The notes: generated by a model not told the origin, from the letters alone. Counted from the stretch's first letter, positions 42,970-51,970 are shown. The stretch is 64,000 nucleotides of DNA from an uncultured Leifsonia sp. (GCF_945957465.1 NZ_CAMFLC010000015.1:1-64000); one strand, 5' to 3'. A program made the numbers and translations.

Positions 42970-44532
42970 TCAGTTCGCCGGGGCGACCGCCGTGCCGTCG
43001 TCGTAGCGGTTGTTCGACCAGACCGCGCCGGGCGCGTTGATGTCGAACGAGGTGATGGGACCCCACCATCCGCAGACGTAGCCGCGGTTGCCGTCGCCCA
43101 TCTCGGTGCCTCGCTGCCAGATGTTGTCCTTGAACGTGATGTTCTTGGTCTGTCCCGAGAACGGCTTGCCGGCGGTGGAGCCGCCGTAGGCGCAGTAGCC
43201 GCCCGAGCCCGCGAGGATCAGGTTGTTCTGGATGACGTTGTTCTGCACCGGGTCGAAGTCGGGATACCCGGTGATCGCGGCCGAGCAGCCGGCGTCGGGA
43301 GCGACGTCCGGGGCCGTGCACCCGATCGTGTTGTGGATCAGTCGGCTGTTGGTGTTGACGCGGATGCCCGACTCGTGGTTCACGCCGGTGTTGTCCGTGT
43401 ACTGGCCCGCCACGTAGGAGTCCTGCACGGTGCAGTCCGCGTAGCAGTTGATGGAACGCGAGCCGCCGGTCACGTGAACGCGGGTCGCGGTGAAGTACGC
43501 GTCACCGATGCCCGTACCCGCGGAGTTGCCCGCGTCGACGAGGCTGTCGGAGATCGTGAAGGAGCCGACGTTGTCGTTGTAGTCGGCGTAGACGCCGCCG
43601 TTGATCTGCGACCGGGTGATCACGACGCCCTTCGCGAGCACGCGCAGGTAGCAGTTGACCACCTTGGCGTCGATCACGACGTTGGGCGTCTGGATCGTGC
43701 ACGGACCGGTGTACGGCGTGAGGGCCGTGCCGGCGGGCACTCCGGTGGTGCTCGGCGACGGGAAGCTCTGACCGAGCGCCGTGATGCCGCCCGTGGGCGC
43801 CGGTGGGGTCGGCGTCGTCGTCGGGGTGGGCGTCGGCGTGCTGGTCTTGGTCGGCGTCGGGGTGGGCGTCGGCGTCGGCGTGCTGGTCTTGGTCGGCGTG
43901 GGCGTCGGGGTGGGCGTCGTCACTGCTCCGCCGGTGGCGCTGAAGACGACATCCGCCAGGTAGTTGGAGCCCTTGTAGGTCGACGTCGGCATCGCGTTGC
44001 TCCGGCCGTACCGGAACACGCCGGCGTTCGACGGCAAGGAGAAGCCGTTCTGCACGTGCGCCTTGTTCAGGACGTGCTGGGTGACGGCGTAACCGCCCTT
44101 GGTCGCCAGGTAGGACGCGACATAGGTCGAACGCGCCTTGACCGCGACGGGCTTGGGCAGCGCGACCGTGTGCCAGCCGACGGTGCGGTTGGCGGGGACG
44201 GCCGCCGAGGCGAGTGCGGTTCCGGACGACGACCACAGGGTGGCCGTGGTGATGCCCGAGTCCTTCGGGCCCTGGTAGTACTGGAGGGCCGAGATCGTGC
44301 CCGACTGGGTCGGGGCGAACCGGACTCCGAGCACGACCGAGTCGTGGTCCGAGGCCGCGGCGATGCGGGGACTCAGGTCATCGGGAAAGATACCGTTGGT
44401 ATCGGCTTTAGCGGCTGCGGACCCGATCGCGAGCGCACCGGCGGTGACGGCGATCGTCGCCAGCGCTGCTGCGCCGGCCATGAGTCCTCGATTTCTGCGC
44501 GCGGACAGGCGGTGCCGTGGCATGTCGGACAT
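42970..44532 (-). CDS. Secreted DUF4082 / beta-helix protein
   Basis: A 520-residue exported protein. A signal peptide (RNRG, long Ala-rich core, AAAKA before DT) is followed by one DUF4082 module (about 48-195), a Thr/Pro/Lys linker (about 196-245) and a right-handed beta-helix-like domain (about 275-520). The beta-helix has Asn/Asp-rich turns such as YADYNDNVGSF and NNVIQNNLILAG, and several Cys pairs. Such folds occur in polysaccharide lyases and hydrolases. It probably binds or trims the EPS. ATG 44532 lies just before the signal peptide; the frame is open upstream to 44805 but its translation looks non-coding. A C-run/G-run element is 156 bp upstream. Confidence 0.82.
   Translation of the reverse strand: MSDMPRHRLSARRNRGLMAGAAALATIAVTAGALAIGSAAAKADTNGIFPDDLSPRIAAASDHDSVVLGVRFAPTQSGTISALQYYQGPKDSGITTATLWSSSGTALASAAVPANRTVGWHTVALPKPVAVKARSTYVASYLATKGGYAVTQHVLNKAHVQNGFSLPSNAGVFRYGRSNAMPTSTYKGSNYLADVVFSATGGAVTTPTPTPTPTKTSTPTPTPTPTPTKTSTPTPTPTTTPTPPAPTGGITALGQSFPSPSTTGVPAGTALTPYTGPCTIQTPNVVIDAKVVNCYLRVLAKGVVITRSQINGGVYADYNDNVGSFTISDSLVDAGNSAGTGIGDAYFTATRVHVTGGSRSINCYADCTVQDSYVAGQYTDNTGVNHESGIRVNTNSRLIHNTIGCTAPDVAPDAGCSAAITGYPDFDPVQNNVIQNNLILAGSGGYCAYGGSTAGKPFSGQTKNITFKDNIWQRGTEMGDGNRGYVCGWWGPITSFDINAPGAVWSNNRYDDGTAVAPAN
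43793..43925 (-). repeat. Thr-Pro linker repeats (KTSTPTP units)
   Basis: The coding strand repeats short units giving alternating Thr-Pro with two KTSTPTPTP blocks, between the DUF4082 and beta-helix domains. Two 19-bp identical stretches (GCTGGTCTTGGTCGGCGTS-like on the plus strand) lie 48 bp apart. The region is prone to slippage. Confidence 0.75.
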
Positions 44533-44967
44533 AAGGGGGGAACTTCCGTTCGATTGGGCGGACCCGGTGGGTCCGCTTCCGTCGTCTGGGGGTGAGTGGG
44601 GGTATCGGCAGGTCGAGCGTCGCCGATGGCAGTCATCGTAGAGGGGCCATATAACAGGTCGCAACCGAGCCCGACACAGCGTTCTCCACCCCAATTCGGG
44701 GGAGATGTCGAGGGGCGATCCAGCCGTCCGGCGATGGCAGCAATGGCCCAGCGGATCGCCGTCGCGCGGCCGGTGCGGCCCGAGTCGCGGCGGAGCGTGC
44801 CACACGGGCGCCCGAATTCACACGATTCTCTCTGGCTCGCTCACCCCCACGCGGGGTCGTGGTCACCCGTACGAGGCGCCGAACCCGGGACGGACCCTGG
44901 CGCCCGCCTGGCGCCGGGGTCCCGGATGGAGCCGGAGCTCCCCCCACTCAATAAAGCTGAGGTTACA
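44533..44967. other. Non-coding gap between DUF4082 gene and membrane gene
   Basis: This 435-bp gap has no frame with coding character. It holds the C-run/G-run element at 44689-44702. A possible minus-strand -10 (TATATG-like) lies within 44648-44655, and TGTCGG 17 nt upstream of it is a weak -35. The part near 44930-44967 is the likely 3' end region of the membrane gene. Nothing else is recognised. Confidence 0.5.
44689..44702 (-). promoter_or_regulatory. CCCC/GGGGG element upstream of the DUF4082/beta-helix gene
   Basis: CCCC-AATTC-GGGGG, the same arrangement as CCCC-AAAGC-GGGGG at 17236-17249. It lies 156 bp before the minus-strand ATG at 44532 and just upstream of its likely promoter. 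Confidence 0.45.
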
Positions 44968-46128
44968 TCAATTTCCGCGTGGGGAATCCCCCGCGTTCGG
45001 GGGTGCACCCGTCGGTGGGGTGTCGAGCTCCCCCCGCCGTGCGGCGTCGCTGCCCGTCGCCTCGGTGATGCGGAGGAAGACGATGATCCAGCTGAAGATG
45101 AGCACCGCCGCGACCAGCTCGACAGCGGTGAGGTTGTAATAGCCGACGGCGAAGAACAGGGCGACGAGCACGATCACGCCGATGAATACCCAGCCGAGCA
45201 CATAGAAGGTGTGCGGGAGGTGCGGCATCATCCAGCGGATGCCGATGGCCAAGACGCAGAAGACGACGGCCATCCCGGTCGCCGCCGTGTTGTGCACCAG
45301 GAAGAAACGGTCGACGGGGAAGAGCCCGACGCACGCCAGCATCGCCCCGACGATGACGAGGGCCGTGCGCACCTGCAGTTCGCCGCGCGTCGGCCGTCGC
45401 TCGGGACTGCCGCTGTCCGTGGCGTAGCGGGCGATCGCCGTCACGAGGATCCCTCCCACGATCACGGTGATGTCGAACGTCGCCGCCGACCAGTCGTCGC
45501 TGATGCCCAGCACGCTCAGGTTCTGCTTCCACCAGTGCGGGTTCGACGCCGTCAGCATGCTCGTCAGCGCTCCCACCACCAGGAAGATCGCGAGCACCGC
45601 GGACAGCAGCAGCGGGTTCATGTCGGCCGCCGAGAGGAACACGTAGTAGGCCGACACCGCGGCCGCCGTCCCGACCAGCAGGGTGGCCGGGATGGCGAAC
45701 ACCTGTGCGTCCTGGAAGCTGCGAGCGAGCACATCGCTCAGCACCGTCCACAGCAGGAGCACGACCACGGCGTGCGCGATCGAGATCGCCAGCGAGTCGA
45801 ACACCTCCACGGCGGCGGTCAACCGCGAGCGGTGCTCCCGGGGCCGGCTGAACCAGGGGATGCTCCAGGTGGCCACCCGTCCGCCCCCGTACGCGACCAG
45901 CGCGACCAGGCAGCACGCGATAGCGGCGAACTGGCCGACGGACCCGGCGCCGGCGATGGAGAGGCTGTGGCCCGCGAAGACGAAGAACGCCACCGCCGCC
46001 ACCGCGGCGAACGCGAGCGCGCCCATCCCGAGCGCCAGCGACTCGACGGACGCCGCCCGCAGGCGACGGGAGATCCGGTCGGCGGCTCGGTGCTCGCCGA
46101 CGCCGTCCTGCGAGACCGCCGTAGCCAT
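44968..46128 (-). CDS. Multi-pass membrane protein (DUF998-like)
   Basis: A 386-residue membrane protein with about nine hydrophobic helices. One feature is FPVDRFFLVHNTAATGMAVVF, with a His near a membrane boundary, which resembles DUF998 family members. The first 35 residues are polar and the C-terminal 30 residues are a disordered tail (TPPTGAPPNAG). No enzymatic residues can be identified. ATG 46128 is chosen; the frame continues upstream but there the translation is the shadow of the GT39 gene. Its role in EPS biology is unknown. Confidence 0.75.
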   Translation of the reverse strand: MATAVSQDGVGEHRAADRISRRLRAASVESLALGMGALAFAAVAAVAFFVFAGHSLSIAGAGSVGQFAAIACCLVALVAYGGGRVATWSIPWFSRPREHRSRLTAAVEVFDSLAISIAHAVVVLLLWTVLSDVLARSFQDAQVFAIPATLLVGTAAAVSAYYVFLSAADMNPLLLSAVLAIFLVVGALTSMLTASNPHWWKQNLSVLGISDDWSAATFDITVIVGGILVTAIARYATDSGSPERRPTRGELQVRTALVIVGAMLACVGLFPVDRFFLVHNTAATGMAVVFCVLAIGIRWMMPHLPHTFYVLGWVFIGVIVLVALFFAVGYYNLTAVELVAAVLIFSWIIVFLRITEATGSDAARRGELDTPPTGAPPNAGDSPRGN

Positions 46129-46172
46129 GCTCCGAGCATAAGCTCGGCCGGCGCGGGCGGCCCGGAGGGCGA

Positions 46173-47768
46173 TCAGCGGGTCAGCTCGATGAGCATCGAG
46201 CGGTGGGTGGGGATGCTGCGCCCGGTCTCTTCGAAGCCGAGTGCCTCCAACTCGGCGAGCCCGTAGCGGTCGAGTGAGCCGTCCACGTCGCTCTCGATCA
46301 GCCAGACCCGCCGGACCCCGTCGAAGCGGCCGAGCTCCGCGGCCGTCTGCACCGAGTAGACGCGGTCGGCCCAGCCGATGTTGCGGTCGTACGGCGTGCG
46401 CAGCGTGGGGTCGCCGACCGCCCTGAAGCCGCGCGGATAGGTGTGCATGGCGAGCCGCGGGCGTTGCGACGGCTTCGTGGACTCGTCGAACACGACCGCG
46501 TCGCCCGGCAGCGCCGCCGCTCCCATCGCTGCGCTGACCTCGGCCCAGTCCGAGTCGTTCTTGGAGTAGGGGCCCCGCTGCGACAGGTAGGCGGGAGTGC
46601 AGATCGCCACGACCGCCAGGAGCCCGACGCCGGTCGCCGCGACGGTCGGGATGCCGTCGCGGCGCGAGACGATGCGGCCGAGTACGAGTAGCCCTTCCGC
46701 GATGAGCAGCGCCGCGGCTGGAGCGGCGAAGGTGGAGTATCGCGCCGTGTAGAGGGGGAACGCCAGGTTGATCAGCAGCAGCGCGCCGGTGGGCAGGATC
46801 AGCCAGCAGGCGCCGACCAGGGCGGCCGGCACAGGGACGGGTGCGGTCCGGGGCAGCGCCGCGGTCGCAGCACGGCCGGCGGCGCCCCACCGTGCGTGCG
46901 CTGCGGAGCCGACCGCCAGCGCGATGCACGCCCAGGCGACCAACGCGACCCAGCCGTTGCCGAACCACGGCATCCACAGCAGCGTGGTCGGATCGATCGG
47001 CTGGTTGCCCAGGTAGCCGATCTGGCTGCGCTCGAAGTACGCGAGCAGCACGAGAGGCGCGAGTGCGACGAGCGCGCTCCCCGTCGCGATGGCCCACGAG
47101 CGCAGCAGTGGGCGCGACGCCCTCGAGATCAGCAGGATCGCGAGGTGCGCGATCGCGATCGATGCCGTGTAGAGGAAGAGGTACGAGGTGATAGCCAGCC
47201 CGGCGGCGTAGACCGCCCAGCAGCTTCGCCGGACGGCGGCGGGCGCGGTGCGGCCTGCGCCGTCGACGAGCCAGAGCAGCAGCACGGTCAGCCACGAGGC
47301 CGAGGCCGCGGTGAACGCGAACGAACGCGCCTCCTCTCCGGCGTACGTCATCCGCGGAAGGACGCAGGCGACGATGCCCGCGACGACCGCCGCCTTGGGG
47401 CCGCCCCGTCGCCCGGCGAGCAGGGTGACGGCGGCGACGGCGAACCCGATCGCGACGGCGCTCGGCAGCCGCAGGGCGAACGGGCTCTCGCCCGCCAGCC
47501 GGATCCACCCGTGCATGCCGAGGTAGTAGAGGCCGTGCACGGCGTCCACGTGGAAGAGCATTGGAAGCAGCGTGGTGACCGGGCGCCGCGCGGACATCAG
47601 GGTGGTCGCCTCGTCACCCCAGAGCGACGGGATCCAGCTGCCCGCCGCGCAGATGATCGTGGCGACGAGGCCGAACACGGCCGCGATCGTCCACGGCCTG
47701 ATCGCCCGCAGCGGCTCGGTGCCGGTCGCCGGGCGCTCGGCCGTCGCGGTCAGCGTGCCCCGTTCCAC
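46173..47768 (-). CDS. GT39/ArnT-like membrane glycosyltransferase
   Basis: A 531-residue membrane glycosyltransferase of the PMT/ArnT clan, using polyprenyl-phosphate sugars as donors. After the first helix comes SLWGDEATTLMSARRP, with the essential Asp-Glu on the first external loop. About 10 more hydrophobic helices follow, then an extracytoplasmic C-terminal domain (about 400-531). It probably decorates EPS or a surface protein. GTG 47768 is preferred; the TTG at 47852 extends into a basic low-complexity stretch. It is 44 nt from the DUF998-like gene and probably cotranscribed with it. Confidence 0.82.
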   Translation of the reverse strand: MERGTLTATAERPATGTEPLRAIRPWTIAAVFGLVATIICAAGSWIPSLWGDEATTLMSARRPVTTLLPMLFHVDAVHGLYYLGMHGWIRLAGESPFALRLPSAVAIGFAVAAVTLLAGRRGGPKAAVVAGIVACVLPRMTYAGEEARSFAFTAASASWLTVLLLWLVDGAGRTAPAAVRRSCWAVYAAGLAITSYLFLYTASIAIAHLAILLISRASRPLLRSWAIATGSALVALAPLVLLAYFERSQIGYLGNQPIDPTTLLWMPWFGNGWVALVAWACIALAVGSAAHARWGAAGRAATAALPRTAPVPVPAALVGACWLILPTGALLLINLAFPLYTARYSTFAAPAAALLIAEGLLVLGRIVSRRDGIPTVAATGVGLLAVVAICTPAYLSQRGPYSKNDSDWAEVSAAMGAAALPGDAVVFDESTKPSQRPRLAMHTYPRGFRAVGDPTLRTPYDRNIGWADRVYSVQTAAELGRFDGVRRVWLIESDVDGSLDRYGLAELEALGFEETGRSIPTHRSMLIELTR

Positions 47769-48124
47769 CCGATGTCCCGTTCCACCACGGATCGCTGCGC
47801 CCCCGTTCCTCGAGCTCGCGCGTCGTGCCGCGAACCAACTCCTGCCAGCCAATCAGACGACTCCGGGGAGTCCCTGGGGAAGCACTGCGGAAACACACAA
47901 TCTGCGGATATTTCACCCGCCAGAGTCGTGGAATTCACCGGTTCGTCGTTCATCGGACCCCGGGAGGCCGGCCAGAAGCCTGCCGCCCGGGATCCGCCCC
48001 ACACACATCGGGAAGACGCCGGGTCCGTGATCCACCCGGCGACGCGTCCGACGTGATGGCATCACGCTACGTGGGCACGCGGACCGGGGCGAGGGGATTC
48101 ACGTCGGCCCGCCGAGGTGGTAGC
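47769..48124. other. Gap upstream of the GT39 gene
   Basis: 356 bp without a supported gene. It contains a small inverted repeat, GACTCC-GG-GGAGTC, near 47862-47875. The AT-richer stretch around 47890-47915 could include the promoter for the minus-strand gene. The rest is ordinary GC-rich spacer. Confidence 0.45.
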
Positions 48125-49162
48125 TCAGACCTCGCCGCGGCGCGCGCCGGCCCACAGGTCGACGCCCGCGTCCACGGCGAGCTCGTCGATGGCCGCGAGC
48201 TCCTCCGCCGTGAAATCGAGGCGGTCGAGCGCGCCGGCATTCTGCTCCAGCTGCGCAACGCTGCTGGCGCCGATCACGAGCGAGGTCACGCGGGGGTCGC
48301 GGAGCGCCCATGCCAGCGCGAGCTGCGCGAGGGTCTGCCCGCGCGACGACGCGATGGCGTCGAGACCGCGCAGCCGCTCGACTGCCTCGTCGGTCAGCCA
48401 GCCGGCGTCGAACGAGGTTCCCGCGGCCGCCCTCGAGCCCTCCGGCACGCCGTCGAGGTACTTGCCGGTCAGCATCCCCTGCGCCAGGGCCGTGAAGCCG
48501 ATCACTCCGACCCCGAGCTCGCCCGCCGTGTCGAGCAGCCCCTCGGTCTCGATCCAGCGGTTGAGCATCGAGTACGACGGCTGGTGGATGAGCAGCGGCG
48601 TGCCGAGTTCGCGCAGGATCTCCGCCGCGCGCCGCGTCTCATCGGCTCCGTAGGACGAGATGCCGACATACAGTGCTTTGCCGCTGCGGACGGCGGTGTC
48701 GAGCGCCTGCATCGTCTCCTCCAGCGGCGTGCTGGGATCCGGACGGTGCGAGTAGAAGATGTCGACGTAGTCGAGCCCCAACCGGCCGAGCGACTGATCG
48801 AGACTGGCGAGCAGGTACTTCCGGCTGCCTCCGCCCTGTCCGTACGGCCCCGGCCACATGTCCCAGCCGGCCTTCGACGACACGATCAACTCGTCACGGT
48901 ACGGCCGGAGGTCCTCCCGGAGGATGCGCCCGAAGTTGAGCTCGGCCGCGCCGTACGGTGGCCCGTAGTTGTTCGCGAGATCGAAGTGGGTGATGCCGAG
49001 ATCGAACGCCCGGCGGACGATTGCGCGCTGGGTCTCGGTGGGCCGGTCGTCGCCGAAGTTGTGCCAGAGGCCGAGGGACAGCGCGGGGAGGTCGAGGCCG
49101 CTGCTGCCGGTGCGCCGGTAGGGCATGCGGTCGTAGCGGGAGGGGTCCGGTGCGTAGGTCAT
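48125..49162 (-). CDS. Aldo/keto reductase (YghZ-like)
   Basis: A 345-residue NADPH-dependent aldo/keto reductase. RTGSSGLDLPALSLGLWHNFG starts the barrel. The catalytic tetrad can be read as Asp in THFDLANNYG, Tyr in NNYGPP, Lys in IVSSKAGWDM and His in IFYSHRPDP. The insert MWPGPYGQGGGSRKYL is the mark of the L-glyceraldehyde-3-phosphate reductase group (YghZ). The C-terminus has VIGASSVAQLEQN for NADP. ATG 49162 has GGGGAGG upstream; the GTG-rich extension to 49198 is less likely. It stands alone. Confidence 0.94.
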   Translation of the reverse strand: MTYAPDPSRYDRMPYRRTGSSGLDLPALSLGLWHNFGDDRPTETQRAIVRRAFDLGITHFDLANNYGPPYGAAELNFGRILREDLRPYRDELIVSSKAGWDMWPGPYGQGGGSRKYLLASLDQSLGRLGLDYVDIFYSHRPDPSTPLEETMQALDTAVRSGKALYVGISSYGADETRRAAEILRELGTPLLIHQPSYSMLNRWIETEGLLDTAGELGVGVIGFTALAQGMLTGKYLDGVPEGSRAAAGTSFDAGWLTDEAVERLRGLDAIASSRGQTLAQLALAWALRDPRVTSLVIGASSVAQLEQNAGALDRLDFTAEELAAIDELAVDAGVDLWAGARRGEV

Positions 49163-49280
49163 GTGACCAGCCTCCCCGCCCCGGCGGTGCTCGTCCAACA
49201 GCGGCGTCCGATCCGATTCTCCGCCGGCGTGGATGAATCAGCGCTCGCGGCGGTGTTTCCGGGCGAACCGGCGCCGGACA

Positions 49281-49439
49281 TCAGCTGCGCGATGCTCCCC
49301 GGCGCAGCCAGCCGACGATCGCCGTGATGACGAAGAACACGATGCCGAGGATCGCCAGCCAGAGCAGGCCCTTCACCGCGAAGCCGAGGATCGCGAGGAT
49401 CAGCCAGATCACGAGCAGGATGATGATGAGAGCTACCAT
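49281..49439 (-). CDS. Small hydrophobic membrane protein (52 aa)
   Basis: A short gene translated by hand from the minus strand: it starts MVALIIILLVIW and ends GWLRRGASRS. Nearly the whole chain is hydrophobic, forming two helices separated by VKGLLW, with an Arg-rich end. Small proteins of this type are widespread in actinobacteria, often annotated only as hydrophobic proteins and sometimes linked to stress. AGCT precedes the ATG without a strong ribosome-binding site. It lies between the aldo/keto reductase and an exported protein. Confidence 0.75.
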   Translation of the reverse strand: MVALIIILLVIWLILAILGFAVKGLLWLAILGIVFFVITAIVGWLRRGASRS

Positions 49440-49526
49440 GCCACCACCGAACCCCGTCGTGGGCTCCTCGTCAACGGGTGGGGCGTCGGGTCGGCGTGCG
49501 CCGGCGGTCGTGACGGCGGCCGGCGG

Positions 49527-50216
49527 TCAGGGCTGACCGATGCCGGAGACCAGCAGCGCGAGGTCGGAGCGCCCGCCGTCCAGAGCGCGCACCGCGGGGG
49601 TGTCCGGGCAGTACACCGACACGGCGAGGTCGTGCCGGCTGCCCGGAGCGCCCGCCGTCCAGCGGTCGCCGCCGTCGAGCGGGTCCGCATCCCGCGCTGC
49701 CAGGTGGCCCAGCACTGCGGTGGCGTCCGCGACGGGCCACCCCCGGCTCGGATCGGCGGCGCTGCCGCCGACGAGCACCTCTCCCGTCGTCGTGTCCACC
49801 ACGGTGACCAGCAGGAGCGGCGTGAGGTTCGGGGATGTGCCGACCTGCCCGGTGCCTGCGGGGTCCATCGGGACCACGGCCAGCGAGACGGCTGCGGCGA
49901 CGTCGGGATCGTTGTCCGCGATGCCGAGTTCGGTGTGGAACGTGCGTCCAGGCCGGTACCGGTCGTCCGCTGCGAGCGGGAGGAAGGCGGCACCGCCGTC
50001 GACGGGCGACGCCACCTCGTGCTCGTCGACCGTGACCAGGCCGATCGGGTCGCCCGGGCCCGGGTGTGCGGGCCCCCCGGTGTCCCCTGCGTCTCCGGCG
50101 GTGAGGACGAACGCGGCGCCCGCGGTGAGCGCGCTGTAGGTCGGGCCGGCGGCGATGGCGATCGCCGCCGCGGTGACGAGTGCGGCGACGACCAGGACGA
50201 GGGTGCGGGTGCGCAT
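49527..50216 (-). CDS. Exported protein of unknown function
   Basis: A 229-residue protein with a signal peptide (about 1-28, RTRT then an Ala/Val-rich core). The mature part begins with TYSALTAGAAFVLTAGDAG and has alternating beta-like strands (LLLVTVVDTTTGEVLVGG), Gly/Pro/Asp-rich loops, and one Cys near the C-terminus. It has no lipobox. The opening faintly recalls TasA/camelysin-type proteins, but this is not supported further. A similar function for its 52-residue neighbour cannot be judged. The start is ATG 50216. Confidence 0.68.
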   Translation of the reverse strand: MRTRTLVLVVAALVTAAAIAIAAGPTYSALTAGAAFVLTAGDAGDTGGPAHPGPGDPIGLVTVDEHEVASPVDGGAAFLPLAADDRYRPGRTFHTELGIADNDPDVAAAVSLAVVPMDPAGTGQVGTSPNLTPLLLVTVVDTTTGEVLVGGSAADPSRGWPVADATAVLGHLAARDADPLDGGDRWTAGAPGSRHDLAVSVYCPDTPAVRALDGGRSDLALLVSGIGQP

Positions 50217-50418
50217 GGCGGGCTCCGGAGGTGAGGGTTGTCAGCGAGTGTCCCTCCCCGACCGCCGATCCCGACAGGAGAAGCGGCGAGAACCACCCGC
50301 ACTTCACCTGTCGAGCGATCCGGTCGTCACCCGTGTCGACCGGCCGCTCCGCTGGATCATCGCTCTGGCGCGCCCCGCCGTCCTGTTGCAGGATCGTCAG
50401 CAGACGGAGGGAGATCCG

Positions 50419-50628
50419 ATGGACGTGGCGAACACCGGAGGCATGGAATACCCGGACGAAGCCGGCTACCCCGACGGCGAGGGAACCCTCGACGAGGGCA
50501 CCGGTGCGTTCCGCGATGAGGGCGATGGCGGTGCCGAGCAGGAGGGCGGAGTCGACGTGGAGGTCGAAGCCCCGCAGGGCATCGATCAGCTGGACGAGTT
50601 CGACAGGCCCGACGCGCGCGACGAGTGA
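50419..50628 (+). CDS. Small acidic protein (69 aa)
   Basis: A 69-residue very acidic protein (Glu/Asp/Gly-rich, with MEYPDEAGYPDGEG and VDVEVEAPQGID) without a known domain. GGAGG lies 8 nt before ATG 50419, which is strong support for translation. The frame upstream is open but Arg/Pro-rich and looks non-coding. The composition suggests a disordered protein, possibly stress-related. It is monocistronic. Confidence 0.65.
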   Translation: MDVANTGGMEYPDEAGYPDGEGTLDEGTGAFRDEGDGGAEQEGGVDVEVEAPQGIDQLDEFDRPDARDE

Positions 50629-50797
50629 GGCCGGGCGGACCAGAGCCCGGCCGATCGCTCAGTCGGGCTCTGGCGCTGTTTCCCCATACCCGTAGCTACG
50701 GGGACCTCCACGCTACCGCCGCGCGCCCCCGGGCTCCAGTGCTCGTCGCGGCGTACCAGGCTGCGGACGTCTTGAGCCGTCGGCCCCGAGGAGTACT

Positions 50798-51745
50798 GTG
50801 CGACGTGTGGACGTCCTCAAACGCGTGCGGAGCAGCACGACGGACCCGACGGAGGCCGACGCCCTGCTCCGCGAAGCCGATGGGCGGTTCGTCTTCTCGC
50901 GCGATCCCGGAGCGGACTTCTCGTTCCGCGTCGAGCAGGCGGGCGACGACGATCTCGCTGTGGGCCTGTACCGGATCGGCGGCGAGTGGCAGTCCGACGG
51001 CGAGTTCGACCGGTTCAGCGTCTCCGGCGTCTTCTCCGGCGACTACCGCTGGGAGATCGACGGGGATCGCGACTCGTCCTACGCGGCGCCGTTCCTGGCG
51101 CGGCCCGGCCACGACCTGTTCGGGCGCGGCGTCGATCTGACCATCGTCAACGTCTACATCGCCCCCGACCTCCTCCGCGACGTCGCGCGCGTGGTCTTCG
51201 CAGACGATCGCGTCCAGCCGGAGTTCGCCTCTCCGCGGCCGGTCGACCTGCGCCGGAGCTACCGGATGCTGCAGTCGATCCAGCTCGCCGCCGAGTTCCT
51301 CCGGTCGGGCACGATCGACAACCCGATGGTCCGCGCGAGTCTCTTCCACGAGCTCGCGCTGGACGTGCTGGAGACCTTCCCACTGGTGGGGGACCACCGC
51401 TCCCGGCCGGCGACGAACCGCAGTGGCAGCGTCATCTTCCGGCGCGCGACGGCTTTCATCGACGACCACCTGTCACTGCCGATCAGCGTGGGCGACATCG
51501 CGCGTGCTTCCGGTGCGAGCCGTTACGACCTCGACCTGGCGTTCCGGGCGCGCACCGGAGGGAGCGCGGGCCGCTACCTCCGAGTGGCGCGCATATCGGC
51601 CGCCCGTCTCGACCGGCGGGCCGACCCGTCCCTGAGCGACGCCGACCTCGCCTACCGCTGGGGCTTCGCGTCGACCGAACGCTTCAGCCGTGCGTACCGT
51701 TCCGAGTTCGGCGAACCGGAGGCGCCGCCCGCCGTTCGTCCCTGA
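50798..51745 (+). CDS. AraC-family transcriptional regulator
   Basis: A 315-residue regulator. The N-terminal half (about 1-190) is a cupin-like sensor with no identified ligand. The C-terminal part (about 215-310) is the AraC/XylS double helix-turn-helix: FIDDHLSLPISVGDIARASGASRYDLDLAFRARTGGSAGRYLRVARISAARL, then DLAYRWGFASTERFSRAYRSEFG. The second helix-turn-helix matches the family consensus. GTG 50798 is preceded by GAGGAG at a good distance. Its targets are not evident; it lies alone and convergent with the RHH gene. Confidence 0.9.
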   Translation: MRRVDVLKRVRSSTTDPTEADALLREADGRFVFSRDPGADFSFRVEQAGDDDLAVGLYRIGGEWQSDGEFDRFSVSGVFSGDYRWEIDGDRDSSYAAPFLARPGHDLFGRGVDLTIVNVYIAPDLLRDVARVVFADDRVQPEFASPRPVDLRRSYRMLQSIQLAAEFLRSGTIDNPMVRASLFHELALDVLETFPLVGDHRSRPATNRSGSVIFRRATAFIDDHLSLPISVGDIARASGASRYDLDLAFRARTGGSAGRYLRVARISAARLDRRADPSLSDADLAYRWGFASTERFSRAYRSEFGEPEAPPAVRP

Positions 51746-51772
51746 CAGCGCTGACGGGTCGGTGGAGACGTC

Positions 51773-51970
51773 TCAGCGCAGAGGGTCGCGTCCCGGGCCG
51801 TCCGCTCCTGGCACGCGTATCGCCCGACCGTAGCCGTCGCGGGTGAGGCGCTCGACGAAGGCCTCGGGTGACATCCCGGCCTCGGCGGCCCGCCGCAGCA
51901 GACGGACGTAGGTGTCGCTGTCGAGGGTGATGGTGACGTCGCCCGACGCGGGGGTTCGATCGAGGAACAT
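51773..51970 (-). CDS. Small ribbon-helix-helix-like protein
   Basis: A 65-residue protein with the pattern of a ribbon-helix-helix fold. A strand VTITLDSDTYVRLLRRAAEAG is followed by a helix SPEAFVERLTRDGY. This resembles the short DNA-binding proteins of CopG/antitoxin type. No toxin gene is adjacent, so a toxin-antitoxin pair is not supported. The start is taken as ATG 51970 because GGGAG lies near; longer versions of the frame run into a gap region that appears non-coding. Confidence 0.6.
   Translation of the reverse strand: MFLDRTPASGDVTITLDSDTYVRLLRRAAEAGMSPEAFVERLTRDGYGRAIRVPGADGPGRDPLR

Noticed and set aside
43793-43925. Second CRISPR-like or satellite repeat
   Set aside because: It encodes a Thr-Pro linker inside a secreted protein and has no spacer structure.
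49527-50216. TasA/camelysin-type biofilm protein
   Set aside because: The mature start faintly resembles that family, but no SipW-type signal peptidase or second family motif was seen, so the gene is left as an exported protein of unknown function.
51773-51970. Toxin-antitoxin pair
   Set aside because: The RHH-like protein resembles an antitoxin, but neither neighbour looks like a toxin; the flanking genes are AraC and GntR regulators in other orientations.
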